DNA of 34,825 nucleotides. Source: Streptomyces sp. OR43 (GTDB lineage: Bacteria; Actinomycetota; Actinomycetes; Streptomycetales; Streptomycetaceae). The notes beneath the pieces are model-generated. The model was not told the origin of the DNA and searched no databases. It was given only the letters and a program-made list of their open reading frames with translations. Each line of letters begins with the position of its first letter. Within the stretch, counting starts at the first letter, position 1. The DNA lies in assembly GCF_008042275.1 (NCBI RefSeq), contig NZ_RDBK01000022.1, forward strand, positions 108,888 through 143,712. Direction: 5' to 3'. Position numbers and translations under genes: made by a program. Positions 8,869-17,208 of the stretch are shown piece by piece.

Positions 8869-8934
8869 GGCCGGACGCTAACGGAACTCCTTCCTCGCCT
8901 GCTCGGCAGGGTCTCCGCTCGGCAAACCCGGGTC

Positions 8935-9179
8935 ATGTCCGCCCCGTACGCGATCTCCGTCCTGGCACCCGCCATGCGGGCCGCCGGCGTTCTGGCCCAC
9001 CGTGACCACCAGGCGCACCGGCTGGTCATGGACTTCCTCGTCGACGGCCGCCCGCTGCCGTTCCGTCTCCCACCCTCGACGCCGTCTCCCCGCTCGCCTC
9101 CGACGTACCACCGGCGGCCTTCACCACCCATGCGGGCCGCCTGCTCCTCGGAGCCCCCGTGAGCCACCGGCGGGCCTGA
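8935..9179 (+). pseudogene. remnant of a small gene with an internal frameshift
   Basis: An ATG at 8935 opens a well-composed reading frame for about 42 residues (begins MSAPYAISVLAPAMRAAGVL, later HRLVMDFLVDGRPL). After about 9060 it becomes an unconvincing Pro/Ser-rich run. A different frame then takes over from about 9080 with sensible sequence (DAVSPLASDVPPAAF, then HAGRLLLGAPV) and stops at 9177-9179. The two parts read naturally as one short protein broken by a net one-base shift or small deletion. I do not recognise the family. It sits just upstream of the ABC-F gene on the same strand. A sequencing error would also explain it. Confidence 0.5.
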
Positions 9180-9221
9180 GCGCCCGGGGCGGTCCGGCGG
9201 CCGATTAGGATCGGCACCCTG

Positions 9222-10859
9222 ATGACTGCCACTCTCGTCGCCAAGGACCTCGCCGCCGGACACGGCGACCGCACTCTCTTCGCCGAGCTCGACCTCGTGG
9301 TCGCGCCCGGTGACGTGATCGGTCTCGTCGGAGTCAACGGCGCCGGAAAATCGTCGCTGCTGCGACTCCTCGCCGGGCTCGACCAGCCGGAGGAGGGCGA
9401 GCTGCGGCTCTCCCCGCCCACCGCCACGGTCGGCCACCTGCCGCAGGAGCCGGAGCGCCGCCCCGACGAGACCGTGCGCGCGTTCCTGGCGCGCCGCACC
9501 GGCGTCGCCGACGCCCAGGCCGCGATGGATACCGCCACCCAGGCCCTCGTGGACGGGGCGCCCGGAGCGGACGACGCGTACTCCGAGTCGCTGGAGCGCT
9601 GGCTCGCACTCGGCGGCGCCGACCTGGACGAGCGGGCCGAGGAGATCGCGGCCGACCTCGGCCTCACCGTGGGGCTCGACCTGCCGATGACCGCGCTCTC
9701 CGGCGGCCAGGCCGCCCGCGCCGGACTCGCCTCGCTCCTGCTGTCCCGCTACGACGTCTTCCTGCTCGACGAGCCCACCAACGACCTCGACCTGGGCGGT
9801 CTGGAACGGCTGGAGCGGTACGTCTCCGGGCTGCGCGCCGGCACGGTCGTCATCAGCCACGACCGCGAGTTCCTGATGCGCACGGTCACCAAGGTCCTCG
9901 AACTCGACCTCGCCCAGCAGCAGATCAACCTGTACGGCGGTGGCTACGCGGCCTACCTGGAGGAGCGCGACCGGGCCCGCAGGCACGCGCGTGAGGAGTT
10001 CGAGGAGTACGCGGACAAGCGCTCGGCGCTCGAGGGCCGGGCCCTGATGCAGCGTTCCTGGATGGACAAGGGCGTCAGGAACGCCCGTCGCAAGGCCGGC
10101 GACTCGGACAAGATGGCCCGCAAGTTCCGCAGCGAGTCGAGCGAGAAGCAGGCCGCGAAGGCCCGGCAGACCCAGCGCATGATCGAGCGCCTCGACGTCG
10201 TGGACGAGCCGCGCAAGGAATGGGAGCTGCGGATGGAGATCGCCTCCGCGCCCCGCTCCGGCTCCGTCGTCGCCACCCTGCGCGAGGCCCGGGTCGTCCT
10301 CGGCGACTTCGCCTTCGGTCCCGCCTCGCTTCAGATCGACTGGGCGGACCGGGTCGCCATCACCGGCGCCAACGGGGCCGGCAAGTCGACGCTGCTCGCC
10401 GCCCTGCTCGGGCGCCTCCCGCTGGACTCGGGGCACGCGAGCCTGGGCTCGGGTGTGGTGGTCGGCGAGGTCGACCAGGCACGGAAGCTGTTCCACGGCT
10501 CGGAGTCGCTGCTGGAGGCGTTCTGCGCCGCCGTTCCGGACACGGAACCCGCCGAAGTCCGTACGCTGCTCGCCAAGTTCGGTCTGCGCGCCGACCATGT
10601 GATGCGCCCGGCGACCACGCTCTCCCCGGGCGAACGCACCCGCGCGGGGCTCGCGCTCCTCCAGGGCCGCGGCGTCAACCTCCTGGTGCTGGACGAGCCC
10701 ACGAACCACCTGGACCTGCCCGCGATCGAACAGCTGGAGTCGGCGCTGGACTCCTACACGGGGACGCTGCTGCTGGTCACGCACGACCGCCGGATGCTGG
10801 AGGCGGTCCGCACGACACGCCGCGTCGAGGTGGCGGGCGGCCGCCTGACGGAGATCTGA
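9222..10859 (+). CDS. ABC-F family ATP-binding protein
   Basis: A 545-residue protein with two ABC ATPase domains and no membrane helices. Domain 1: Walker A GVNGAGKSS (37-45), signature LSGGQ (159-163), Walker B LLDEPTND (181-188). Domain 2: Walker A GANGAGKST (382-390), signature LSPGE (467-471), Walker B VLDEPTNHLD (489-498). A charged linker of about 80 residues between the domains (around 245-330) fits the P-site tRNA interaction motif of ABC-F translation factors. Such proteins rescue or protect ribosomes; some confer antibiotic resistance. Which role applies here cannot be decided from sequence. It converges on tex across a hairpin repeat. Confidence 0.93.
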   Translation: MTATLVAKDLAAGHGDRTLFAELDLVVAPGDVIGLVGVNGAGKSSLLRLLAGLDQPEEGELRLSPPTATVGHLPQEPERRPDETVRAFLARRTGVADAQAAMDTATQALVDGAPGADDAYSESLERWLALGGADLDERAEEIAADLGLTVGLDLPMTALSGGQAARAGLASLLLSRYDVFLLDEPTNDLDLGGLERLERYVSGLRAGTVVISHDREFLMRTVTKVLELDLAQQQINLYGGGYAAYLEERDRARRHAREEFEEYADKRSALEGRALMQRSWMDKGVRNARRKAGDSDKMARKFRSESSEKQAAKARQTQRMIERLDVVDEPRKEWELRMEIASAPRSGSVVATLREARVVLGDFAFGPASLQIDWADRVAITGANGAGKSTLLAALLGRLPLDSGHASLGSGVVVGEVDQARKLFHGSESLLEAFCAAVPDTEPAEVRTLLAKFGLRADHVMRPATTLSPGERTRAGLALLQGRGVNLLVLDEPTNHLDLPAIEQLESALDSYTGTLLLVTHDRRMLEAVRTTRRVEVAGGRLTEI

Positions 10860-10907
10860 CCGCTACGCCCTTCCTCCGCGTGCATGCTCCCCGGCCCCTC
10901 GGGCGCC

Positions 10908-10973
10908 TTCAGCCCCTCCGGCGTTTGAGGAGCGGGGTCCGGGGCGGAGCCCCGGTTACGGGAAGGGGCGGGG
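10908..10973. repeat. Streptomyces-type dispersed intergenic repeat with hairpin
   Basis: A sequence beginning TTCAGCCCCTCCGGCGTTTG resembles a repeat I recall from many Streptomyces intergenic regions. It contains a perfect hairpin with CCGGGGC at 10939-10945, loop GGA, and GCCCCGG at 10949-10955. It lies between the convergent ABC-F and tex genes, where it could serve as a bidirectional terminator, although no T-tract follows. Confidence 0.6.
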
Positions 10974-11019
10974 AACAAGCCCGCCGCAGGCGCACCCACC
11001 CCACCCACCCCCGCCAGGG

Positions 11020-13461
11020 CTACCGCTTCCTGCCACCCTGCTCGGGCTTCAGCAGTCCCGCCCGCCGCAACGCGTCGGCCATCGCCCCGTTGGCCGGAGC
11101 CGCGGCCGGCGCCTGACGGGCGCCGCCCCCGTTACCGCCCCCGCCACCGCGCCGGTCACGCCCCTGGCCGCCCTGAGCGCCGCCCTGACCGCCACGCGCA
11201 CCCGAAGCGCCCTGCCCCTGTCGCTGCCGCGGCGGACGCCCGCCGCGCTCACCGGCGCCGGCACCGGACCCCGCACCCGCCCCGGGCCCCGCCTCGTCGT
11301 CCAGCCGCAGCGTCAACGAGATCCGCTTCCGCGGGATGTCGACCTCCATGACCTTGACCCTCACGATGTCACCCGGCTTCACGACATCCCGCGGGTCCTT
11401 CACGAAGGTCCTCGACATCGCCGACACATGCACCAGACCGTCCTGGTGCACGCCGACGTCGACGAACGCCCCGAACGCCGCGACGTTCGTCACGACGCCC
11501 TCCAGCACCATTCCGGAGGCCAGGTCGCCGATCTTCTCGACGCCTTCCTTGAAGGTCGCCGTCTTGAAGGCCGGACGAGGGTCGCGCCCCGGCTTCTCCA
11601 GCTCCTTGATGATGTCGGTGACGGTCGGCAGCCCGAACTTCTCGTCCACGTAGTCGTCCGCCCGCAGTGTCCGCAGCACACCCGTGTTGCCGATCAGCGA
11701 GGCGACGTCGCTCCCCGTCCGCTTCACCATCGCCCGGACCACCGGGTACGCCTCCGGGTGCACGCTGGACGCGTCCAGCGGGTCGTCACCCCGGATCCGC
11801 AGGAAGCCCGCGCACTGCTCGTACGCCTTCGGGCCCAGCCTCGCCACGTCCTTGAGGCCCTTGCGGGAGCGGAACGGGCCGTTGGCGTCGCGGTGCGCCA
11901 CGATGTTCTCCGCGAGCCCCGAACCGATGCCGGAGACCCGTGAAAGCAGCGGCGCCGACGCGGTGTTGACGTCGACCCCGACCCCGTTCACACAGTCCTC
12001 GACGACCGCGTCCAGCGACCGCGACAGCTTCACCTCGGACAGGTCGTGCTGGTACTGCCCGACCCCGATGGACTTCGGGTCGATCTTCACCAGCTCGGCG
12101 AGCGGGTCCTGGAGGCGGCGGGCGATCGAGACGGCGCCGCGCAACGACACGTCCATGTCCGGGAGTTCCTGCGAGGCGAAGGCCGAGGCCGAGTACACGG
12201 AGGCGCCCGCCTCCGACACCATCACCTTGGTCAGCTTCAACTCCGGGTGCTTCTCGCACAGTTCACCGGCGAGCTTGTCCGTCTCGCGCGATGCGGTGCC
12301 GTTGCCGATCGCGATCAGATCGACATCGTGCGCCTTCGCCAGCTGCTCCAGCCTGGCGAGCGACTGGTCCCACTTGTTGGCCGGGACGTGCGGGTAGATG
12401 ACATCGGTCGCGACGACCTTGCCGGTCGCGTCGACGACGGCGACCTTCACTCCCGTACGGAAGCCGGGGTCGAGCCCCAGCGTTGCCCGTGTGCCGGCCG
12501 GAGCGGCCAGCAGCAGATCGCGCAGGTTGGACGCGAAGACGCGTACCGCCTCGTCCTCCGCCGCGGTGCGCAGCCGCAGCCGCAGATCGATCCCGAGGTG
12601 GACGAGGATCCGGGTCCGCCAGGCCCAGCGCACCGTGTCACCGAGCCACTTGTCGCCGGGGCGCCCGCGGTCGTTCACCCCGAAGCGCCGGGCCACCATG
12701 TTCTCGTAACCGGACGGGCCGGGCGTGTCGGACGGCTCCTCCGGCTCCAGGACCAGGTCGAGGACATCCTCCTTCTCGCCGCGGAGCATCGCCAGCACCC
12801 GGTGCGAGGGCAGCGCGGTAAACGGCTCGGCGAAGTCGAAGTAGTCCGCGAACTTGGCGCCCGCCTCCTCCTTGCCGTCCCGCACCTTCGCCGTCAGCCG
12901 CCCGCGCGTCCACATGCGCTCCCGCAGGTCGCCGATCAGGTCGGCGTCCTCCGAGAAGCGCTCGGTGAGGATGGCGCGGGCCCCCTCCAGGGCCGCCGCG
13001 GCGTCCGCGACTCCCTTGTCCGCGTCGACGAAGGCCGCGGCCGCGGTGAGCGGATCCGCCGACGGGTCGTCGAGCAGGCCCGAGGCGAGCGGTTCGAGAC
13101 CGGCCTCGCGGGCGATCTGGGCCTTGGTCCGCCGCTTCGGCTTGAACGGCAGGTAGATGTCCTCCAGCCGCGCCTTCGTGTCGGCGGCCCGGATCTGCGC
13201 CTCCAGGGCCTCGTCGAGCTTGCCCTGCTCCCGTACGGATTCGAGGATCGCCGCCCGGCGCTCCTCCAGCTCCCGCAGATACCTGAGCCGCTCCTCCAGC
13301 GTGCGCAGCTGCGCATCGTCGAGCATCTCGGTCGCTTCCTTGCGGTAGCGCGCGATGAACGGCACGGTCGATCCGCCGTCGAGCAGCTCGACGGCCGCCT
13401 TCACCTGTCGCTCGCGTACGCCGAGCTCCTCGGCGATCCTGCCTTCGATGGACGTCGTCAC
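11020..13461 (-). CDS. tex: Tex family RNA-binding S1-domain protein
   Basis: An 813-residue Tex/YhgF-type protein. In order: the N-terminal Tex helical domain (for example FIARYRKEATEMLDD and LPFKPKRRTKAQIAREAG), a YqgF/RuvX-like nuclease-fold domain (ATLGLDPGFRTGVKVAVVD), helix-hairpin-helix segments (SRVSGIGSGLAENIVAHRD), and an S1 RNA-binding domain at about 650-720 (GMVLEGVVTNVAAFGAFVDV). It ends in a Gly/Arg/Gln-rich tail of about 90 residues that may add nucleic-acid affinity, then a short ADALRRAGLLK helix. Tex proteins are conserved nucleic-acid-binding factors linked to transcription. It lies 155 bp downstream of the SCO6745-like gene, same strand. Confidence 0.96.
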   Translation of the reverse strand: MTTSIEGRIAEELGVRERQVKAAVELLDGGSTVPFIARYRKEATEMLDDAQLRTLEERLRYLRELEERRAAILESVREQGKLDEALEAQIRAADTKARLEDIYLPFKPKRRTKAQIAREAGLEPLASGLLDDPSADPLTAAAAFVDADKGVADAAAALEGARAILTERFSEDADLIGDLRERMWTRGRLTAKVRDGKEEAGAKFADYFDFAEPFTALPSHRVLAMLRGEKEDVLDLVLEPEEPSDTPGPSGYENMVARRFGVNDRGRPGDKWLGDTVRWAWRTRILVHLGIDLRLRLRTAAEDEAVRVFASNLRDLLLAAPAGTRATLGLDPGFRTGVKVAVVDATGKVVATDVIYPHVPANKWDQSLARLEQLAKAHDVDLIAIGNGTASRETDKLAGELCEKHPELKLTKVMVSEAGASVYSASAFASQELPDMDVSLRGAVSIARRLQDPLAELVKIDPKSIGVGQYQHDLSEVKLSRSLDAVVEDCVNGVGVDVNTASAPLLSRVSGIGSGLAENIVAHRDANGPFRSRKGLKDVARLGPKAYEQCAGFLRIRGDDPLDASSVHPEAYPVVRAMVKRTGSDVASLIGNTGVLRTLRADDYVDEKFGLPTVTDIIKELEKPGRDPRPAFKTATFKEGVEKIGDLASGMVLEGVVTNVAAFGAFVDVGVHQDGLVHVSAMSRTFVKDPRDVVKPGDIVRVKVMEVDIPRKRISLTLRLDDEAGPGAGAGSGAGAGERGGRPPRQRQGQGASGARGGQGGAQGGQGRDRRGGGGGNGGGARQAPAAAPANGAMADALRRAGLLKPEQGGRKR

Positions 13462-13511
13462 GGTTCTACCGACTCGCCTTCTCCTGCTGGCTGTGCTGGT
13501 CGGGCCCGGGG

Positions 13512-13527
13512 CCGCCCGTTCGGGCGG
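13512..13527. terminator. hairpin upstream of tex
   Basis: CCGCCCG at 13512-13518 and CGGGCGG at 13521-13527 form a 7-bp stem with a 2-base gap in the 155-bp space between the SCO6745-like gene and tex. It could end the upstream transcript on the minus strand. There is no T-tract, so this is tentative. Confidence 0.35.
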
Positions 13528-13616
13528 GCACCGGAGCCACTCGCCTGCATTGTGCCGCGTGGCCGCGTGCCGTGTCGCCCGGCCACCCCAGTTACCGGCC
13601 GCCGTTTTCCGGCAGG

Positions 13617-14474
13617 TCAGCCGGTCGCGTCCGCCGGGAACGCGCCCGCGGCCAGGGCGATGCCGAGGAATCCGCGCCCCAGCTCCGTCAGCCGGGCCAC
13701 GCCCGCGCCGCCGAGATGCTCGTACGGTGCCACGTCCATCCGGTCCGTGGCCTCCTCCAGGCCTGACCGCAGTGCGGTGCCCTCTTCCGTCAGTTCACCC
13801 TCGGCGGTGAGCAGCCCACGCTCGCGCAGTCGCGCGGACGCGTCCTCCCAGTCGGTGCGCCGCCAGCCGCGGCTGGCCAGGATCCAGCGCGGCGCCATGC
13901 CCTTGCCGGTGGCCGTGTGGCTGACCAGGGCCTCCATCGGGTCGAGCGAGGCCCCGAGGAGAGCGGCGAGATGCGCGTCGCCGCGGTGCTCGCGCAGGAG
14001 CGTCGCGGCGTGCCAGTACGCCAGGTGCGGCTGCGGCGGCACCGGGAGGTCGGCGTGCGCCGCGTAGAGCGGCCGGGCGTGTCGCGTGCAGCCCTCGGTG
14101 GCGCGCAGGGCCAGCCCGGCCGCCTCGGCCATCTCGGGGGAGGCGATGACCTCCTCGCCGAGCAGCCGGCGCAGCGTCGAGTCGGCGGCCCGCAGCCGCG
14201 CCGACAGGACCGCCTCCGGCGAGGCGATCTCCCAGACGGCGGGCACGTGCCTGGCCACGAGCTCGTGGTTGAAGTTGTAGAAGGTGGCGGTGACCGTCCC
14301 CGGGCCGACCGCGCCCATGGCGGCGGCACGCGAGGCGAAGTAGGCGGCGGAGGGATCGTCGATCCCGATCCCGCCGAGCTCCTTGCCGAGGTCGGGGGAG
14401 AAGTAGAGCGCGGAGTGCAGCGGGTTGAGGGCGTTGTGGCAGCGGCGTCCGGCACGGGGCGGAAGAGTACTCAT
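13617..14474 (-). CDS. SCO6745/SalK-like helix-turn-helix family protein
   Basis: A 285-residue soluble protein that I recognise as the SCO6745/SalK-like family. Typical parts are an N-terminal NPLHSALYFSPDLGKELGGIG segment, AYFASRAAAMGAVGPGTVTATFYNFNHELV, a central RHAR-PLYAAHADLPVPPQPHLAYWHAATLLREHRGDAH stretch, and a C-terminal winged-helix-like region (RRTDWEDASARLRERGLLT). The family has been described as helix-turn-helix-like, and SalK lies in the salinomycin cluster; its molecular function is not established to my knowledge. The ATG at 14474 sits only 4 bp from a strong inverted repeat (14479-14505), suggesting direct repression. It is divergent from the GlxA-like gene. Confidence 0.8.
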   Translation of the reverse strand: MSTLPPRAGRRCHNALNPLHSALYFSPDLGKELGGIGIDDPSAAYFASRAAAMGAVGPGTVTATFYNFNHELVARHVPAVWEIASPEAVLSARLRAADSTLRRLLGEEVIASPEMAEAAGLALRATEGCTRHARPLYAAHADLPVPPQPHLAYWHAATLLREHRGDAHLAALLGASLDPMEALVSHTATGKGMAPRWILASRGWRRTDWEDASARLRERGLLTAEGELTEEGTALRSGLEEATDRMDVAPYEHLGGAGVARLTELGRGFLGIALAAGAFPADATG

Positions 14475-14478
14475 CCCC

Positions 14479-14505
14479 GCACGTTACCGACTGGTCGGTA
14501 CGTGC
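14479..14505. promoter_or_regulatory. TetR-type operator-like inverted repeat
   Basis: TACCGAC at 14485-14491 and GTCGGTA at 14494-14500 are perfect inverted arms around TG. The symmetry extends outward (GCACGT on one side, CGTGC on the other) with one extra T in the left arm. The ACCGAC-GTCGGT core resembles operators of TetR-family repressors. It lies next to the start of the SCO6745-like gene in the divergent promoter region shared with the GlxA-like gene. Confidence 0.55.
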
Positions 14506-14607
14506 CGGAACCCTGGGGCCCGGTGAATCACGCCGCATCCCGGGATGGCAGGAAAGGTGGGCTGCCCGTCATTGCGGCCTTCCGCCAGGCTGCCCAGGAT
14601 GGCGGAC

Positions 14608-15675
14608 ATGAAGCAGCGATCCGTCCTCGTCGTCCTCTTCGACGGCGTCCAGAGCCTCGATGTCACCGGGCCCCTGGAGGTCTTCGCCGGTGCCTCCCGG
14701 TTCCCGGAGGTCGCGTACGAGCTGCGCACCGCCTCGCTGGACGGCGCGCCGGTGCGCTCGTCGAGCGGCCTCGTCCTGGTCCCCGACGGCAGCCTCGCCG
14801 ACGCCGTGACGCCCCACACCCTCCTCGTCCCGGGCGGCGAGGGCACCCGGGAACCCGCCCCTGACCTCATCGGCTGGCTGCGTGCGCGCGGCCCGCGGCC
14901 CGAACGGCTCGTCTCCGTCTGCAGCGGCGCCCTGCTCCTCGCCGCGGCCGGACAGCTGGACGGGCACCGGGTGACCACGCACTGGAACGTCTGTGATCAC
15001 CTGGCGCGTACCTACCCGGCCGTCGAGGTCGACCCCGAGCCGATCTTCGTACGCGACGGGCGGCTCGCCACGTCCGCCGGGGTCACCGCGGGCATCGACC
15101 TCGCGCTCGCCCTCGTCGAGGAGGACCACGGCCGGGAGGTGGCCCTCACGGTCGCCCGCCACCTGGTGGTCTTTCTGCGCAGACCCGGCAACCAGTCCCA
15201 GTTCAGCGCCCAGCTCACCGCCCAGACGGCCCGCCGCGAACCGCTGCGCGCCGTCCAGCACTGGATCACCGAACACCCCGGCGAGGACCTCTCCGTCGAA
15301 TCCCTCGCCGCCCGCGCCCGGCTCTCGCCGCGCCATTTCGCCCGCGCGTTCCAGGCGGAGACCGGCATGACGCCCGGCCGGTACGTCGACCGCGTGCGCC
15401 TCGAACAGGCCCGCCGGCTCCTGGAGGACACCACTGACGGAGTCACCGGGATCGCGCACACCTGCGGCTACGGAACCCCCGAGGCGATGCGCCGGGCGTT
15501 CCTCAAGGCGCTGGGCACCGGACCCGCCGAATACCGGCGGCGGTTCAGCTCCCGCCCGGCGGGCGGCCCCGCCACCACCACGAAGCAGCGCACCCGGCCT
15601 GACCCCGGGCATCCGCTCGCTCCAGATCCAGACGGACCCCACGGTCCTGCCCCAGACCGAACTCCTCGACACTGA
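14608..15675 (+). CDS. GlxA family transcriptional regulator (DJ-1/PfpI domain plus AraC helix-turn-helix)
   Basis: A 355-residue two-domain regulator. The N-terminal DJ-1/PfpI-like domain (about 1-170) has the elbow SVCSGALLLAAAG with a cysteine, TTHWNVCDHLA and DGRLATSAGVTAGIDLALAL. The C-terminal AraC/XylS domain has two helix-turn-helix motifs (SVESLAARARLSPRHFARAF and VTGIAHTCGYGTPEAMRRAF) followed by LGTGPAEYRRRF. A disordered Pro-rich tail of about 50 residues ends the protein. I chose the ATG at 14608 because AGGATGG lies just upstream; ATG 14599 is an alternative. It lies 21 bp upstream of another DJ-1 gene, which it may control. Confidence 0.92.
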   Translation: MKQRSVLVVLFDGVQSLDVTGPLEVFAGASRFPEVAYELRTASLDGAPVRSSSGLVLVPDGSLADAVTPHTLLVPGGEGTREPAPDLIGWLRARGPRPERLVSVCSGALLLAAAGQLDGHRVTTHWNVCDHLARTYPAVEVDPEPIFVRDGRLATSAGVTAGIDLALALVEEDHGREVALTVARHLVVFLRRPGNQSQFSAQLTAQTARREPLRAVQHWITEHPGEDLSVESLAARARLSPRHFARAFQAETGMTPGRYVDRVRLEQARRLLEDTTDGVTGIAHTCGYGTPEAMRRAFLKALGTGPAEYRRRFSSRPAGGPATTTKQRTRPDPGHPLAPDPDGPHGPAPDRTPRH

Positions 15676-15696
15676 CCGGAAGGCAGGCAGTCACCC

Positions 15697-16335
15697 ATGC
15701 AGATCGCGATCGTCCTCTTCGACCGCTTCACGGCGCTGGACGCCGTAGGACCGTACGAGATCCTGAGCCGGGCGCCCGGCGCCGAGACCGTGTTCGTCGC
15801 GGAGTCGGCCGGCGCGGTGCGCAACGACAGCGGCGGCAGCCTGGCGCTGGTCGCCGACCGGACACTGGCCGACGTCCCGGCACCCGACCTGGTGATCGTC
15901 CCCGGTGGCCCCGGGCAGAGCGCCCAGATGGACAACGAGGCCCTCCTCGGCTGGCTGCGCCGGGCGGACGCCACCAGTACCTGGACGACCTCCGTCTGCA
16001 CCGGATCACTGCTGCTCGCGGCGGCGGGACTGCTGACGGGACGGCGCGCGACCTCGCACTGGCTCGCGCGGGACACGCTGAAGGAGTACGGCGTGGAGCC
16101 GACCGGCGAACGCGTGGTCACGGACGGCAAGTACGTCACCGCCGCGGGCGTCTCCTCGGGCATCGACATGGGCCTCACCCTGCTCGGCCGGATCGCCGGT
16201 GACGAGTACGCGCAGGCCGTGCAGCTGCTCGCGGAGTACGACCCGCAGCCGCCCTACGACGCGGGATCACCCGAGAAGGCCCCGGCCGCCATGGTCGAGC
16301 AGTGGCGGGCCAAAAGCCGCTTCATCCTCGAGTAG
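15697..16335 (+). CDS. DJ-1/PfpI family protein, isocyanide-hydratase-like
   Basis: A 212-residue single DJ-1/PfpI domain. The nucleophile elbow is SVCTGSLLLAAAG with C101, followed by ATSHWLARDTL and the TDGKYVTAAGVSSGIDMGLTL block. D15 in TALDAVGPYE and T102 fit the catalytic set described for Pseudomonas cyclohexyl-isocyanide hydratase, so hydration of an isonitrile to an N-formamide is possible. The same fold also occurs in glyoxalase-type and regulator domains, so the reaction is an inference. GGAAGGCAGG upstream is a good ribosome binding site. It follows the GlxA-like regulator by 21 bp and is probably cotranscribed. Confidence 0.87.
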   Translation: MQIAIVLFDRFTALDAVGPYEILSRAPGAETVFVAESAGAVRNDSGGSLALVADRTLADVPAPDLVIVPGGPGQSAQMDNEALLGWLRRADATSTWTTSVCTGSLLLAAAGLLTGRRATSHWLARDTLKEYGVEPTGERVVTDGKYVTAAGVSSGIDMGLTLLGRIAGDEYAQAVQLLAEYDPQPPYDAGSPEKAPAAMVEQWRAKSRFILE

Positions 16336-16369
16336 CCCGCGCAGAAGGCAGTAGCCCGGGCAGCGGGCC

Positions 16370-17128
16370 CTACGCTCCGGCCGGCCAGGTGAAGCGGGGC
16401 GTGCGGCGTTCCAGGAAGGCGGCGACCCCCTCCGCGGTGTCGCCGCTGCCGCGCGCCTGCTCCGCCCAGTACGCGTCCCGGTCCACGCGCCCGGCGGCGA
16501 ACTCCTTCGCCGCCGCCTGGGTCAGCCGTGAACGGGACACCAGCGTCCGTACGTACGCCTCGACCCGCTTGTCCAGCTCGCCGGCGGGCAGCACCTCGTC
16601 CACCAGGCCGGTCCGCAGCGCCCGGTCCGTCCCGATCAGCTCCCCGGAGAACAACAGGTGCTTGGCGGTCGCCGGCCCGGTGAGCGCGACCAGCCGCCGT
16701 GTCGACGAGGCGGGGTAGACGATGCCCAGCTTCGCCGGGGTGACGCCGAACGACGCCCCCTCCTGCGCGAACCGCAGATCGCAGGCGGCCGCCAGCTGGC
16801 TGCCCCCGCCCACGCAGTAGCCGCGCACCGCGGCGAGCGTCGGCCGGGGGAAGGCGGCCAGCGCCTCCTCCGCCTCCACGGCGAGACCCTGCGGCGCGCC
16901 CGAGGGGTCGCGGAGCGAGGAGATGTCCGCGCCGGCGCAGAAGGTGTCCCCGGCGCCGGTCAGCACCAGGGCGTGCACCGACGGGTCGGTGGCCAGCCCG
17001 TCGAGCAGCACGGGAAGCGCCTGCCACATCGCGGCCGTCATCGCGTTGCGCTTGGCGGGGTTGCTGATGACGACGGTGGCGACGCCGTCCGCGACGGTGT
17101 GCTCCAGCCGGGGTTCCGTACGGTCCAT
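16370..17128 (-). CDS. enoyl-CoA hydratase/isomerase family protein
   Basis: A crotonase-fold protein of about 252 residues. The oxyanion-hole motifs are present: NPAKRNAM near 23-30, GDTFCAGADISSL (60-72) and VRGYCVGGGSQLAAACDLRFA (101-121). The two glutamates that do acid-base chemistry in rat crotonase appear replaced: the first by Q111 (GGGSQLA instead of GGGCELA) and the second by A132 (TPAKLG instead of xPEIxxG). So hydratase activity is doubtful, and an isomerase, decarboxylase or hydrolase role is possible. Start is uncertain: ATG 17128, ATG 17146 or ATG 17167 are all in frame and none has a clear ribosome binding site. It is divergent from the HdeD gene. Confidence 0.88.
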   Translation of the reverse strand: MDRTEPRLEHTVADGVATVVISNPAKRNAMTAAMWQALPVLLDGLATDPSVHALVLTGAGDTFCAGADISSLRDPSGAPQGLAVEAEEALAAFPRPTLAAVRGYCVGGGSQLAAACDLRFAQEGASFGVTPAKLGIVYPASSTRRLVALTGPATAKHLLFSGELIGTDRALRTGLVDEVLPAGELDKRVEAYVRTLVSRSRLTQAAAKEFAAGRVDRDAYWAEQARGSGDTAEGVAAFLERRTPRFTWPAGA

Positions 17129-17208
17129 ACGCCGGATGCTATCCATGCCGTTCGAACCTATGATCAAGAAGGGGTCGCGAAGCAGGTACGCACCCTGAGG
17201 AGTGTCCG

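Noticed and set aside
8865..10784. A 639-residue minus-strand frame opposite the ABC-F gene
   Set aside because: Both ABC domains are intact on the plus strand; the antisense frame has no recognisable motif and biased composition.
12046..14067. A 673-residue plus-strand frame spanning tex and the SCO6745-like gene
   Set aside because: It is antisense to two genes with clear family motifs and crosses the gap between them; composition is typical of a shadow.
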